This document shows, piece after piece, positions 41,778 through 50,551 of a stretch of DNA of 64,000 nucleotides (its first letter is position 1; every line of letters starts with the position of its first letter). Origin of the DNA: Sphingomonas sp. Leaf33 (lineage in GTDB: Bacteria; Pseudomonadota; Alphaproteobacteria; Sphingomonadales; Sphingomonadaceae); the NCBI RefSeq assembly GCF_001421785.1, contig NZ_LMLB01000001.1, positions 540,382 through 604,381 on the forward strand, given 5' to 3'. Under the pieces are notes generated by a model, which had not been told where the DNA came from, ran no database searches, and saw nothing but the letters and a program-made list of their open reading frames with translations. The position numbers were made by a program, and so were the translations under genes.

Positions 41778-43748
41778 ATGACCGGGCCCGTCCGCCGGCA
41801 CCGCGCGCTGGCCTGTTGCCTGGCGTTCGTGCCGTTTCCCGCCCTTGCCCAGAGCGTGTCGCCCGCGCCGCAGACCCCCGCGCCTGCACCGCAGGGGGGA
41901 AGCGATACGCTCGACCCGATGTCGCCGATGACCGACATCCCCGGCATCGGCGTCGACTGGCCCGATCTGTCGAAAGCGCCGGCGGCGACCGATCCGGCAT
42001 CGGACGCACGCGCCGATCTCGCGGCCGAGACGCGCTACAGCTACACGATCACCGGCATCGATGCGGTCGTGAGTCCGTTGCTGCGCGAGCGGTTCGACGC
42101 CGCATCCGTCCTGCGCGCCAACCGCGGCGACCCGGCCAACGCCGCGCAGATCGACCGGCGCGCGCGAGAGGACGCGGGGCTGCTGGAAACGCTGTTGAAG
42201 GCGGAGGGCTATTACGACGCGCGCATCGCGACGCGGGTCGAGCCGAGCGGCGGCGCGGTCGCCGTGACGCTCGATGTCGATGCCGGGCCGCTGTACCGCT
42301 TCGGCGGCGTGACCCTGGCCGGGGTCGAGCAGGCCGGGCCCAAAGCCGACGACCTGCGTGCCGCCTTCGGCTTGACGCCGCAGGCGCCGGTCAACAGCGA
42401 CCAGATCGCCGCCGCCACCGACCGGCTGAAGACCGCGGTCGGCGAGGAGGGATTCGCCTTCGCCAAGGTCGGCGAGCCCGAGATCGTCGTCGATCGCGCG
42501 GCACGCACCGCGACGCTGGACCTGGCCGTCGCCCCGGGCACCGAACGCCGCTTCGGCCGCGTGACGATGACCGACACGCGCATCTTCGGCCCCGATCACG
42601 TCCAGGACATCGCGCGGTTCGTGCCGGGACAGGCTTTTACCGAAAGCGCGCTGGTCGATCTGCGCCGCGCGCTGATCCAGACGGGACTCGTCTCGTCGGC
42701 GAAGGTCGAGACGGTCGAGGGAGCGACGCCCGGCACGGTCGATGTCGCGGTGGCGCTGGAACCTGCGCCTCCGCGGACGATCGCGGGCGAGCTCGGCTAC
42801 GGCACCGGCGAAGGCGCGCGCGCGGAGCTCAGCTGGACACATCGCAACCTGTTCCCGCCCGAAGGCGCACTGACCGTGCGCGGGGTGCTGGGCACGCGCG
42901 AGCAACTCGGCGCGCTGGTCTTCCGCCGCAACAATTTCCAGGGTCGCGACCGCGTCCTGACCGCGCAGCTGAGCGCCGCGCATACCGAACGCGACGCGTA
43001 TCAAGCCGATACGCTGCAATTGTCGGGCTCGCTGGAGCGCCAGACCAACATCTTCTTCCAGAAGACCTGGACATGGTCGCTGGGCACGGAGCTGGTCGCG
43101 ACGGACGAACGCGATGTCATACTGGATACCGGCCAGCCGCGGCGACAAACCTATTTCATCGCCGCATCGCCGACCAGCCTGACCTATGACGGGTCCGACG
43201 ACCTGCTCAATCCGACCAACGGTTTCCGCCTGAGCGGACGGTTCAGCCCCGAACTGTCGCTGGTCGGCAGCGTGTTCGGCTATGCCCGCATCCAGGTCGA
43301 CGGCAGCGTGTACCGCCCGGTCACCGACAGTGTCGTGCTGGCCGGGCGGGTGCGGCTGGGCACCATCGCCGGCGCACCGCGCGATGCCATCGCGCCGTCG
43401 CGGCGCTTCTACGCCGGCGGTGGCGCGTCGGTGCGCGGTTACGGCTTCCAGTCGATCGGCCCGCGCGACCCGAACAACGACCCGATCGGCGGGCGCAGCA
43501 TCACCGAGTTCTCGATCGAGGCGCGGGTCAAGGCGTTCGGCAATTTCGGCGTCGTGCCGTTCTTCGATGCCGGCAACATCTACACCTCGCCGCTGCCGCA
43601 ATTCTCGCGCTTCCGCTACGGCGCGGGCCTTGGCTTGCGCTATTATTCGAACTTCGGGCCGATCCGCATCGATGTCGGCACGCCGCTGAACCCGCAGCCG
43701 GGCGATCCTCGGATCGGCGTCTACGTATCGCTGGGGCAGGCGTTTTGA
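41778..43748 (+). CDS. tamA: Autotransporter assembly complex protein TamA
   Basis: Outer-membrane Omp85 protein of 656 residues that works with TamB. A signal peptide ends near 'PFPALAQS', then three POTRA-like repeats ('YSYTITGIDAVVSPLLRERFDAAS', 'LLKAEGYYDARIATRV', 'FGGVTLAGV'), then the Omp85 barrel with 'GFRLSGRFSPELSLVG', 'YAGGGASVRGYGFQSIGPRD' (conserved VRGY) and a final beta strand with terminal phenylalanine 'LGQAF'. Together they insert or move outer-membrane proteins and phospholipids. The stop overlaps the tamB TTG start (TTGA at 43745-43748). Confidence 0.93.
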   Translation: MTGPVRRHRALACCLAFVPFPALAQSVSPAPQTPAPAPQGGSDTLDPMSPMTDIPGIGVDWPDLSKAPAATDPASDARADLAAETRYSYTITGIDAVVSPLLRERFDAASVLRANRGDPANAAQIDRRAREDAGLLETLLKAEGYYDARIATRVEPSGGAVAVTLDVDAGPLYRFGGVTLAGVEQAGPKADDLRAAFGLTPQAPVNSDQIAAATDRLKTAVGEEGFAFAKVGEPEIVVDRAARTATLDLAVAPGTERRFGRVTMTDTRIFGPDHVQDIARFVPGQAFTESALVDLRRALIQTGLVSSAKVETVEGATPGTVDVAVALEPAPPRTIAGELGYGTGEGARAELSWTHRNLFPPEGALTVRGVLGTREQLGALVFRRNNFQGRDRVLTAQLSAAHTERDAYQADTLQLSGSLERQTNIFFQKTWTWSLGTELVATDERDVILDTGQPRRQTYFIAASPTSLTYDGSDDLLNPTNGFRLSGRFSPELSLVGSVFGYARIQVDGSVYRPVTDSVVLAGRVRLGTIAGAPRDAIAPSRRFYAGGGASVRGYGFQSIGPRDPNNDPIGGRSITEFSIEARVKAFGNFGVVPFFDAGNIYTSPLPQFSRFRYGAGLGLRYYSNFGPIRIDVGTPLNPQPGDPRIGVYVSLGQAF

Positions 43749-46700
43749 GCGAAGCGCCGACCGAGGATCACACGCCGCCGCCGCGCCCGGCGCACCGGTT
43801 GTGGATCGGGCGTTTCCTGGTCGCCGCGCTGCTGGTCGTCGCGGTGCTGCTGGCGGCCGCCGCGCTGCTCGATACGCAGATGGGGCATCGGTTCGTCGCC
43901 GACCGCATCGCCGCGCAGCGTCCGACCAACGGACTGCGCTATTCGGTCGGGCGGATCGAAGGGTCGCTGTACGGCAAGGCACGGCTGATCGACGTGCGCC
44001 TGCGCGATCCCGACGGGCTGGTGCTGCAGGTGCCGCGTGCCGAGCTCGACTGGCGACCCTTCGCGCTGGTCGCCGATCAGCTGGATATCCGCACGCTGAC
44101 GATCCCCCAGGCGACACTGCTGAAGCTGCCGCGTCCGCTGAAGACGGGGCGCAAGGGCCCGATCCTGCCGCGGATCGACATCGCGATCGGCCAACTGCGC
44201 ATCGATCGGCTGGATATCGCGCCTGCGGTCACCGGCATCGCGCGGACGGGGTCGCTGAGCGGCAATGCGGTCATCCGGTCGGGGCGGGCGATGGTCCGGC
44301 TGGACGCCGTGGTGCAGGGCAGCGACCGGCTGCGGCTGTTCCTGGATGCCGAGCCGGACCGCAATCGCTTCGATGTCGACGTATCGGCGCGCGGTGGTGC
44401 GCGGGGGGTGCTGGCCAAGCTGACCGGGATCGCCCGGCCGCTTGCCGCCGAAGTTCATGGCACCGGCGACTGGCGGCAATGGCGCGGCAACGCGCGGATG
44501 AACGCCGGGCAGGCGCGGATCGTCGATCTGGCGCTGGCCAATGATGCGGGCCGTTACGCCCTGAGCGGTACGCTGGCCCCGGCGAGCCTGGTCGGCGGCA
44601 AGCTCCAGCGGCTGAGTGCCCCGCGCATCCTGGTCAACGGTGCGGCGACGCTCGATCGGCGGCGACTGGACGGCACGCTGTCGCTGCGCTCGGGCGCGCT
44701 CAGCCTGGAAGCGACCGGCGAAGTCGATCTCGCCGCCAGCGTCTTCCGCAACGTGCGGATCGCCGGGCGCCTGCTTCGCCCGGCCGCGCTGTTCCCGGAC
44801 ACGTCCGGGCGAGACATCCAGTTGCGCGCGATCCTGGACGGAGCGTTCGCGACAGCCGGCATCGACTATCGCCTGACCGCCGCGCGTGTGCAGTTCGACG
44901 ACACCGGCTTCGATTCCGTTCGCGTCGCCGGACGCTTCCGCCTGTCCGACCCACCGGTGATCGTCCCCGTCGACCTGACCGCCGCGCGGGTGACCGGGGT
45001 CGGCGACGTAGCGGGCGGCATCCTGCGCAACCTGCACGTCACCGGACCGCTCAGGGTGACCCCGCGCGATCTGACCGGCGACGGGCTGGTCCTGCGATCC
45101 GACAAGCTGAACGGCCGCATCACGCTGTTCCTCGACCTGCGCACCGGGCGGTATGACGTGGGCCTGAGCGGCGGGCTGCGCCGGTATCTGATCCCTGGCA
45201 TCGGGCTGGTCGATGTCGAATCGCGATTAAGCGTCGTGCCGGGGCCGGGCGGCAAGGGCACGCGGGTCGTCGGGCGGGGCCAGGCGAGCGTCGTGCGGCT
45301 CGACAACGCGTTCTTCGCCGGCCTGACGAACGGCCTGCCGCGAATCACGACCGGGCTGGAGCGCGGCAACGACGGTATCCTCTACCTGCGCGGGCTGACG
45401 CTCACGTCGCCGGGGCTGACGCTCAGCGGCAACGGGTATCGCCGGCGGGATGGAACGTTCTTTTTCGAAGGATCGGGCGCCCAAGCGAAATACGGGGCGC
45501 TGACGCTCAAGCTCGACGGGCGGATCGAGCGGCCGACGATCGACCTGCTGCTGCGTCGTCCCGCCGATGCGCTGGGTCTGAGCGACGTGCGCGCGCATCT
45601 CGATCCGACGCCGCAGGGATTCGACTTCACCGCGGCGGGCGGATCGCGGCTGGGCGCGTTCCAGGCGGCAGGCGCCATTCTGCTGCCGGCGGGCGGCGAC
45701 GCGCGTATCCAGGTCGCGCGGCTGGATGTCGCCGGTACGCGATCGACGGGCGCGCTGGACGTGGTGGAGGGCGGATTGAGCGGCAAGCTCGATGTCGCTG
45801 GGCGCGGGCTGGCCGGGTCGCTTGCCTTCCGGCCGCAGGGCGATGTCCAGCGGATCGACGTCCTGCTCGATGCGGACGCCGCCGACCTGAACGGCCTGCG
45901 CATCCGTCGCGGGCGGGTCGAGGCGGCGGTCCTGCTCGATCCCGCCGGCACGTCGATCGAGGCGACCATGACCGTGCAGGGGTTGCGCCGGGGCACGCTG
46001 TCGCTCGCGCGGGCCGCAGCGAACGTGAAGCTGGTCGGCGGGGTGGGTGAGATCCGCGCGTCGATCGCCGGCAGTCGCGGCCGCGCCTTTGCCATCCAGT
46101 CGGTGATCGCCGTCGCGCCGGATCGCTACACGGTGCAGGCGCAGGGGACCGTCGATCGCCGACCGATCGCGCTGACGACGCCTGCCGTGATCGTGCGCGA
46201 TGGCGACGGCTGGCGGCTGGCGCCGGCGAAACTGACCTTTGCCGGCGGCGAGGCGCAGATCGGCGGGCGGTTCTCCAGTGCCGAGACCGCGATCGATGCC
46301 AGTCTCGCGCGGATGCCGCTGTCGGTGCTCGACATCGGCTATCCGGGGCTGGGGCTTGGCGGCAGCGCGACGGGGACGATGGCCTATGTCACGCGTGACG
46401 GCGCCGCGCCGACCGGCCGGATCGACATGACCGTGCGCGGCCTCACCCGCTCGGGCCTGGTGCTGTCGTCGCGTCCGATCGACGTCGGGATCGCCGGCAC
46501 GCTGGATGCCACCCGTGCGGGCGTGCGCGCGGTGATGGCGAGCGGCGGGCAGACGATCGGCCGGGCGCAGATGCTGCTGTCGCCGCTGGGCCCTGGCGAC
46601 CTGATGACGCGGCTGACCAATGCGCCGCTGTTCGGGCAGATCCGCTATTCCGGACCGGCCGACACGCTGTGGCGCCTGACCGGCATCGAGCTGTTCGACC

Positions 46701-47908
46701 TGTCCGGGCCGGTCGCGATCGGCGCGGACGTCAGCGGACGGCTGGCGAGCCCGCAGATCCGGGGTTCGCTGCGGACCCAGACCGCGCGGATCGAAAGCAG
46801 CACGACCGGCACCGTGCTGCGCAATCTGGCGGCGAGCGGCCGGTTCGGCGGATCGCGCCTTGTCATCGACCAGTTCACCGCGCAGGACAGCGGGACGGGG
46901 CGCGTGTCGGGCAGCGGCACATTCGACTTCGCCGCGGCGCGTGGTCTGGGCATCGACCTGTCGGTCCAGGCGGACGGCGCGCGCCTGATCGGTCGCGACG
47001 ATATCTCGGCGACCGTGACCGGTCCGCTGCGCTTCAGCTCCGATGGGGCGGGCGGGATGATTTCGGGCCAGGTCGTCGTCGACCGCGGTCGCTACCGGCT
47101 GGGGCAGGCGGCGCAGGCGGTGCCGATCCCGCGGCTCAACATCCGCGAGATCAACGTGCCCGGCGGCGGGGACGAGGACGACTTACCTAGCGTGCCGTGG
47201 CAGCTCGATCTCGACGCGCGGATCGGCGAGGGGTTCGTCGTGCGCGGGCTGGGTCTCGACAGCCTGTGGTCAGGCAATCTCGAGATCGCCGGCGAGCCGA
47301 CCAATCCGAAGATCACCGGTCGCCTGGACCTGGTCCGCGGCGATTACGAATTCGCCGGCCGCGAATTCGAGATCGACCGCGGCAACATCCGCTTCGACGG
47401 CAGCGTCCCCGCCAACCCCGCGCTCGACATCGCAGCGAACGCGAACACGCAAGGGCTGAACGCGACGATCCGCGTGACCGGCACGTCCGAGCGGCCCGAG
47501 ATCGGCTTCACCAGCGTGCCCGCGCTGCCCGAGGACGAACTGCTGTCGCGGCTGCTGTTCGGCACATCGATCACCAGCCTGTCGGCGCCCGAGGCGTTGC
47601 AACTCGCCGCCGCGGTATCGGCGTTGCAGAACGGCGGCAACGGGCTGAACCCGATCAACGCGGTGCGCCGGGCCGCGGGCCTGGACCGGCTGCGCATCCT
47701 GCCTGCGGACCCGCAGACGGGAGCGGCGACATCGATCGCCGCGGGCAAGTTCCTGACGCGGCGGATCTATGCCGAGATCATCTCGGACGGGCAGGGCTAT
47801 TCGGCGACGCGACTGGAATTCCAGGTCACGCGCTGGCTGTCGCTGCTGTCGTCGGTGTCGACGATCGGGCGGCAGAGCGTGAACGTGAGGGTGACCAAGG
47901 ATTACTGA
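43745..47908 (+). CDS. tamB: Translocation and assembly module protein TamB (DUF490)
   Basis: Very long periplasm-spanning protein of 1387 residues, anchored by one N-terminal helix ('FLVAALLVVAVLLAAAALL'), then a beta-taco/AsmA-like body of repeated 'GxxSLRSGALSLEATGEVDL' strands and a C-terminal DUF490 domain ('LPRLNIREINVPGGGDEDDLPSVPWQLDLDARIGEGFVVRGLGLDSLWSGNLEIAGEPTNPKITGRLDLVRGDYEFAGREFEIDRGNIRFDG') typical of TamB. It probably bridges membranes and moves phospholipids or substrates to TamA. Start is TTG overlapping the tamA stop, so tamA-tamB are coupled. After its stop, a 320-bp gap holds a small hairpin region and a paired repeat (48020-48117) but no gene. Confidence 0.94.
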   Translation: MSEAPTEDHTPPPRPAHRLWIGRFLVAALLVVAVLLAAAALLDTQMGHRFVADRIAAQRPTNGLRYSVGRIEGSLYGKARLIDVRLRDPDGLVLQVPRAELDWRPFALVADQLDIRTLTIPQATLLKLPRPLKTGRKGPILPRIDIAIGQLRIDRLDIAPAVTGIARTGSLSGNAVIRSGRAMVRLDAVVQGSDRLRLFLDAEPDRNRFDVDVSARGGARGVLAKLTGIARPLAAEVHGTGDWRQWRGNARMNAGQARIVDLALANDAGRYALSGTLAPASLVGGKLQRLSAPRILVNGAATLDRRRLDGTLSLRSGALSLEATGEVDLAASVFRNVRIAGRLLRPAALFPDTSGRDIQLRAILDGAFATAGIDYRLTAARVQFDDTGFDSVRVAGRFRLSDPPVIVPVDLTAARVTGVGDVAGGILRNLHVTGPLRVTPRDLTGDGLVLRSDKLNGRITLFLDLRTGRYDVGLSGGLRRYLIPGIGLVDVESRLSVVPGPGGKGTRVVGRGQASVVRLDNAFFAGLTNGLPRITTGLERGNDGILYLRGLTLTSPGLTLSGNGYRRRDGTFFFEGSGAQAKYGALTLKLDGRIERPTIDLLLRRPADALGLSDVRAHLDPTPQGFDFTAAGGSRLGAFQAAGAILLPAGGDARIQVARLDVAGTRSTGALDVVEGGLSGKLDVAGRGLAGSLAFRPQGDVQRIDVLLDADAADLNGLRIRRGRVEAAVLLDPAGTSIEATMTVQGLRRGTLSLARAAANVKLVGGVGEIRASIAGSRGRAFAIQSVIAVAPDRYTVQAQGTVDRRPIALTTPAVIVRDGDGWRLAPAKLTFAGGEAQIGGRFSSAETAIDASLARMPLSVLDIGYPGLGLGGSATGTMAYVTRDGAAPTGRIDMTVRGLTRSGLVLSSRPIDVGIAGTLDATRAGVRAVMASGGQTIGRAQMLLSPLGPGDLMTRLTNAPLFGQIRYSGPADTLWRLTGIELFDLSGPVAIGADVSGRLASPQIRGSLRTQTARIESSTTGTVLRNLAASGRFGGSRLVIDQFTAQDSGTGRVSGSGTFDFAAARGLGIDLSVQADGARLIGRDDISATVTGPLRFSSDGAGGMISGQVVVDRGRYRLGQAAQAVPIPRLNIREINVPGGGDEDDLPSVPWQLDLDARIGEGFVVRGLGLDSLWSGNLEIAGEPTNPKITGRLDLVRGDYEFAGREFEIDRGNIRFDGSVPANPALDIAANANTQGLNATIRVTGTSERPEIGFTSVPALPEDELLSRLLFGTSITSLSAPEALQLAAAVSALQNGGNGLNPINAVRRAAGLDRLRILPADPQTGAATSIAAGKFLTRRIYAEIISDGQGYSATRLEFQVTRWLSLLSSVSTIGRQSVNVRVTKDY

Positions 47909-48019
47909 GCGGAGTGCGGGCGGCCAGCGATCTGCGCCAAGCAAATCGCGGACTCGCCACGTCGGGCAGCGGTGCCGGCGCAGCCGGCTCCGTCTGACAG
48001 CGTGGCGTCTATCTCTCTT

Positions 48020-48117
48020 CCGTTCGTGCTGAGCCTGTCGAAGCACCGCTCTGCGATACGCACGCCATGTCCTCGCAGCACGAAGAAGGGTGCTTCGACA
48101 AGCTCACCACGAACGGG
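48020..48117. repeat. Paired inverted repeat (REP-like doublet), copy 3
   Basis: Left arm 48020-48045 (CCGTTCGTGCTGAGCCTGTC, then GAAGCA) and right arm 48091-48117 (TGCTTCGACAAGCTCACCAC, then GAACGGG) are near-perfect inverse complements; interior carries GCAGCACGAAGAAGGG. It lies between tamB and the small membrane gene. A second stem in this 320-bp gap is GCCACG (about 47956) with CGTGGC (about 48001). Confidence 0.75.
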
Positions 48118-48228
48118 GAGAGTTTCGGGACAGGTGTCGCGACGATTTCACCACTTCCTCACCTCCGCCTCATGCCGCTCACCCCGGCACCTGTCACACC
48201 GGGTCATCCCGATAACAGGAGAACCGAC

Positions 48229-48792
48229 ATGACCATTCTCACCCAAGATCCGCTCGGCCGACGCCTACGCATCGCCGCGTGGAGCGGCGCCGTCGCGCTG
48301 CTGGCGCTGCCGTTCGTCGCCATGCAGTTCACTCGCGAGGTGCAATGGACCGCGCTCGATTTCGTCGTCTTCGGCGCGATGCTGCTGGTCGCGGGCGGCG
48401 CCTTCGACCTGCTCACGCGAATGGCGGGCGGATGGCCGTACCGGATCGGCGCCGCGATCGGCGTTTTCGCAGGCTTCTTTCTCATCTGGGTCAATCTGGC
48501 GGTCGGTATCATCGGCAGCGAGGATAATCCCGCCAACCAGCTCTACGCCCTGGTCATCGCGATCGCGGTTGGCGGGGCGATCGTCAGCCATGCGCGCCCG
48601 AAGGGCATGGCCCGTACCTTCGCGCTCGCCGCCGCGGTGCAGCTTGCGATCGGCGCCCTGGCGCTTGCGATGGGCTGGGGCGAGGGCAGCCGCATATATC
48701 CGCGTGACATCATCGGAGCCACCCTGGTCATCACGACGTTATGGCTGGCAGCGGCCGGCGCCTTCGCCATTGCCGCGCGCAACGGAGACTGA
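48229..48792 (+). CDS. Multi-pass membrane protein of unknown function
   Basis: Protein of 187 residues with about five or six hydrophobic helices ('AAWSGAVALLALPFVAMQF', 'ALDFVVFGAMLLVAGGAFDLLT', 'IGAAIGVFAGFFLIWVNLAVGIIG', 'QLYALVIAIAVGGAIVSH', 'TFALAAAVQLAIGALALAMGW', 'GATLVITTLWLAAAGAFAIAA'). No named family recognised, though it looks like conserved sphingomonad membrane proteins. A clear AGGAG ribosome site precedes ATG 48229, and the quinone oxidoreductase starts 4 bp after its stop, suggesting one operon. Confidence 0.74.
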   Translation: MTILTQDPLGRRLRIAAWSGAVALLALPFVAMQFTREVQWTALDFVVFGAMLLVAGGAFDLLTRMAGGWPYRIGAAIGVFAGFFLIWVNLAVGIIGSEDNPANQLYALVIAIAVGGAIVSHARPKGMARTFALAAAVQLAIGALALAMGWGEGSRIYPRDIIGATLVITTLWLAAAGAFAIAARNGD

Positions 48793-48796
48793 ACAC

Positions 48797-49777
48797 ATGA
48801 AGGCACGCGCGGCACGGATCGAGCGCACCGGCGGACCGGACGTGATCCAGTGGGTCGATGTCGATCTGCCCGAACCCGGCGAAGGCGAGGTGATGCTGCG
48901 CCACACCGCTGTCGGGCTGAACTACATCGACGCCTATTACCGCAGCGGGCTGTATCCGGTCGACCTGCCCACGGGCCTGGGCAGCGAAGCGGCGGGTGTG
49001 GTCGAGGCGGTCGGGCCGGGCGTGACCGCGGTGAAGCCCGGCGACCGCGTCGGCACGTTCGGCCCGACCCGCGGCGCCTATGCGACGGCGCGGATTGTGA
49101 AGGACGCTGCCCTCGTGCCGCTTCCGCAAGACATCGACGATCGCACCGCAGCGGCGCTGCTGTTGAAGGGCGGGACGACCGAATTCCTGGTCGACCGCTG
49201 TGCAAACGTCCAGCCGGGCCAGAGCGCCCTGGTCTGGGCCGCGGCGGGCGGCGTCGGGCATCTGCTGGTCGGCTGGCTGAAGGCGCGCGGCGCCACCGTC
49301 ATCGGCATCGCCGGCGGGGCCGAAAAGGGCGCGGACGCCAAGCGTGCCGGCGCCGACCATGTGCTCGACCACCGCAGCGACGATATCACCGCGCGCGTGC
49401 GCGAGATCACCGGTGGCGCCGGCGTCGATGTCGTGTTCGATGGCGTTGGCAAGGCGAGTTGGGAGACATCGCTGAAGTCGGCAAGGCGTCGCGGGCTGAT
49501 CGTCAGCTTCGGTAACGCATCGGGCGCGGTGGACGGCGTGAACCTCGGCACGCTCTCGGCGCACGGATCGTTGTTCGTCACGCGCCCGACGTTGTTCGAT
49601 TATTATGTCACGCCGGACGAACGCGCGGCCGGGTTCGACGCGGTATTCGGCATGGTCCGCGACGGCCACATCCGGCCGGAGATCGGCCAGACCTTTGCGC
49701 TGGAGGATGCCGCCGATGCCCACCGCGCGATGGAGGCGGGCGAGACGCGCGGGAGTACGCTGCTGATCCCGGCTTGA
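48797..49777 (+). CDS. Quinone oxidoreductase (MDR superfamily, zinc-independent)
   Basis: NADPH-dependent quinone reductase of 326 residues. Medium-chain reductase fold without zinc ligands: 'LNYIDAYYRSGLYPVDLPTGLGSEAAGVVEAVGPGVTAVKPGDRV', 'GGTTEFLVDRCANVQPGQSALVWAAAGGVGHLLVGWLKARGATVIG' (dinucleotide-binding region AAGGVG) and 'ALEDAADAHRAMEAGETRGSTLLIP'. The start is directly after the membrane-protein gene. It matches the QOR-1 (Qor/CRYZ-like) family in length. The quinone used is unknown. Confidence 0.92.
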   Translation: MKARAARIERTGGPDVIQWVDVDLPEPGEGEVMLRHTAVGLNYIDAYYRSGLYPVDLPTGLGSEAAGVVEAVGPGVTAVKPGDRVGTFGPTRGAYATARIVKDAALVPLPQDIDDRTAAALLLKGGTTEFLVDRCANVQPGQSALVWAAAGGVGHLLVGWLKARGATVIGIAGGAEKGADAKRAGADHVLDHRSDDITARVREITGGAGVDVVFDGVGKASWETSLKSARRRGLIVSFGNASGAVDGVNLGTLSAHGSLFVTRPTLFDYYVTPDERAAGFDAVFGMVRDGHIRPEIGQTFALEDAADAHRAMEAGETRGSTLLIPA

Positions 49778-49784
49778 CCCCCGT

Positions 49785-49884
49785 CCATTCGCCCTGAGCT
49801 TGTCGAAGGGCTGCCCGTTTTCTTCGCGCCCTGTGCTTGCGGATAGAAAGAAGGGCAGTGCTTCGACACGCTCAGCACGAACGG
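49785..49884. repeat. Paired inverted repeat (REP-like doublet), copy 4
   Basis: Left arm 49785-49810 (CCATTCGCCCTGAGCTTGTC, then GAAGGG) and right arm 49859-49884 (TGCTTCGACACGCTCAGCACG, then AACGG), with GCTGCCCG / AAGGGCAG in the interior. It lies between the convergent quinone oxidoreductase and flavodoxin-fold genes, 8 bp after the oxidoreductase stop. Confidence 0.75.
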
Positions 49885-49903
49885 ATTTTGGTGTGCCCTT
49901 CAC

Positions 49904-50515
49904 TCAACCCGGGTAATTCGCGCCCTTGAGCAACCCCGCCAGATGCGCGGCATTCGACGCGACCATCTTCGCGGTCTTCGTCACCTTTTCGGGTGTTTCC
50001 GGCAGGTCCTGGAAATCGACCGATCCCATCGCCTCGCCGACCCAGTAGCACGCGGCGACCGCCGGGATGGTCCAGCCGGTGTCGTTCAGCGACTGGAACA
50101 GTTGCGCCGAGCTGAAATGTGCGCCGTCCTCGTTGCCGACGATCGCTGCGACGGCAACCTTCCCGTACGACGGCATCCGACCCTGGTCGTCGGTTTCGCC
50201 GATGAAGGCGTCCATCCGCTCCAGCACGCGTTTCGCGATGCTGCCGATCTGGCCCATCCAGATCGGGCCACCGAAGATCAGGATGTCGTGGTCGAGGATC
50301 TTCTTGCGCATCAGCGGCCAGTCGTCGCCCGGGCCTTCGTTGCTGGTGACGCCGGGCTTCACGTCGCAGGCGGCGACGCGGATCGTCTCGGTCAGTTCGA
50401 CGTCATGTTCGGCGAACGCGCTTTCCAGCACCGCGATCATCGCGTCGGTCGAGCTCTTGTCGGCGGCGTTTGCCTTCAGGGTACAGTTGAGAGCGATCGC
50501 CTTCAGCTTGGCCAT
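49904..50515 (-). CDS. Flavodoxin-fold NAD(P)H-dependent oxidoreductase
   Basis: Protein of 203 residues with the flavodoxin-like fold of the NADPH-dependent FMN reductase family: 'KAIALNCTLKANAADKSSTDAMI' (flavin phosphate loop region), 'DWPLMRKKILDHDILIFGGPIWMGQIGSIAKRVLERMD' and 'VGNEDGAHFSSAQLFQSLNDTGWTIPAVAACYWVGEAMG'. It may reduce quinones or flavins. ATG 50515 opens at the conserved beta strand. It is 36 bp downstream of the M20 peptidase gene on the minus strand, so possible co-transcription. Confidence 0.86.
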   Translation of the reverse strand: MAKLKAIALNCTLKANAADKSSTDAMIAVLESAFAEHDVELTETIRVAACDVKPGVTSNEGPGDDWPLMRKKILDHDILIFGGPIWMGQIGSIAKRVLERMDAFIGETDDQGRMPSYGKVAVAAIVGNEDGAHFSSAQLFQSLNDTGWTIPAVAACYWVGEAMGSVDFQDLPETPEKVTKTAKMVASNAAHLAGLLKGANYPG

Positions 50516-50551
50516 GTCATGTCTCCGGGAGCAGGGTCCCGGACAGACGCG

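Noticed and set aside
41433-44117. 894-codon minus-strand frame over tamA
   Set aside because: Antisense to tamA, which has POTRA and VRGY motifs; no domain in the alternative frame.
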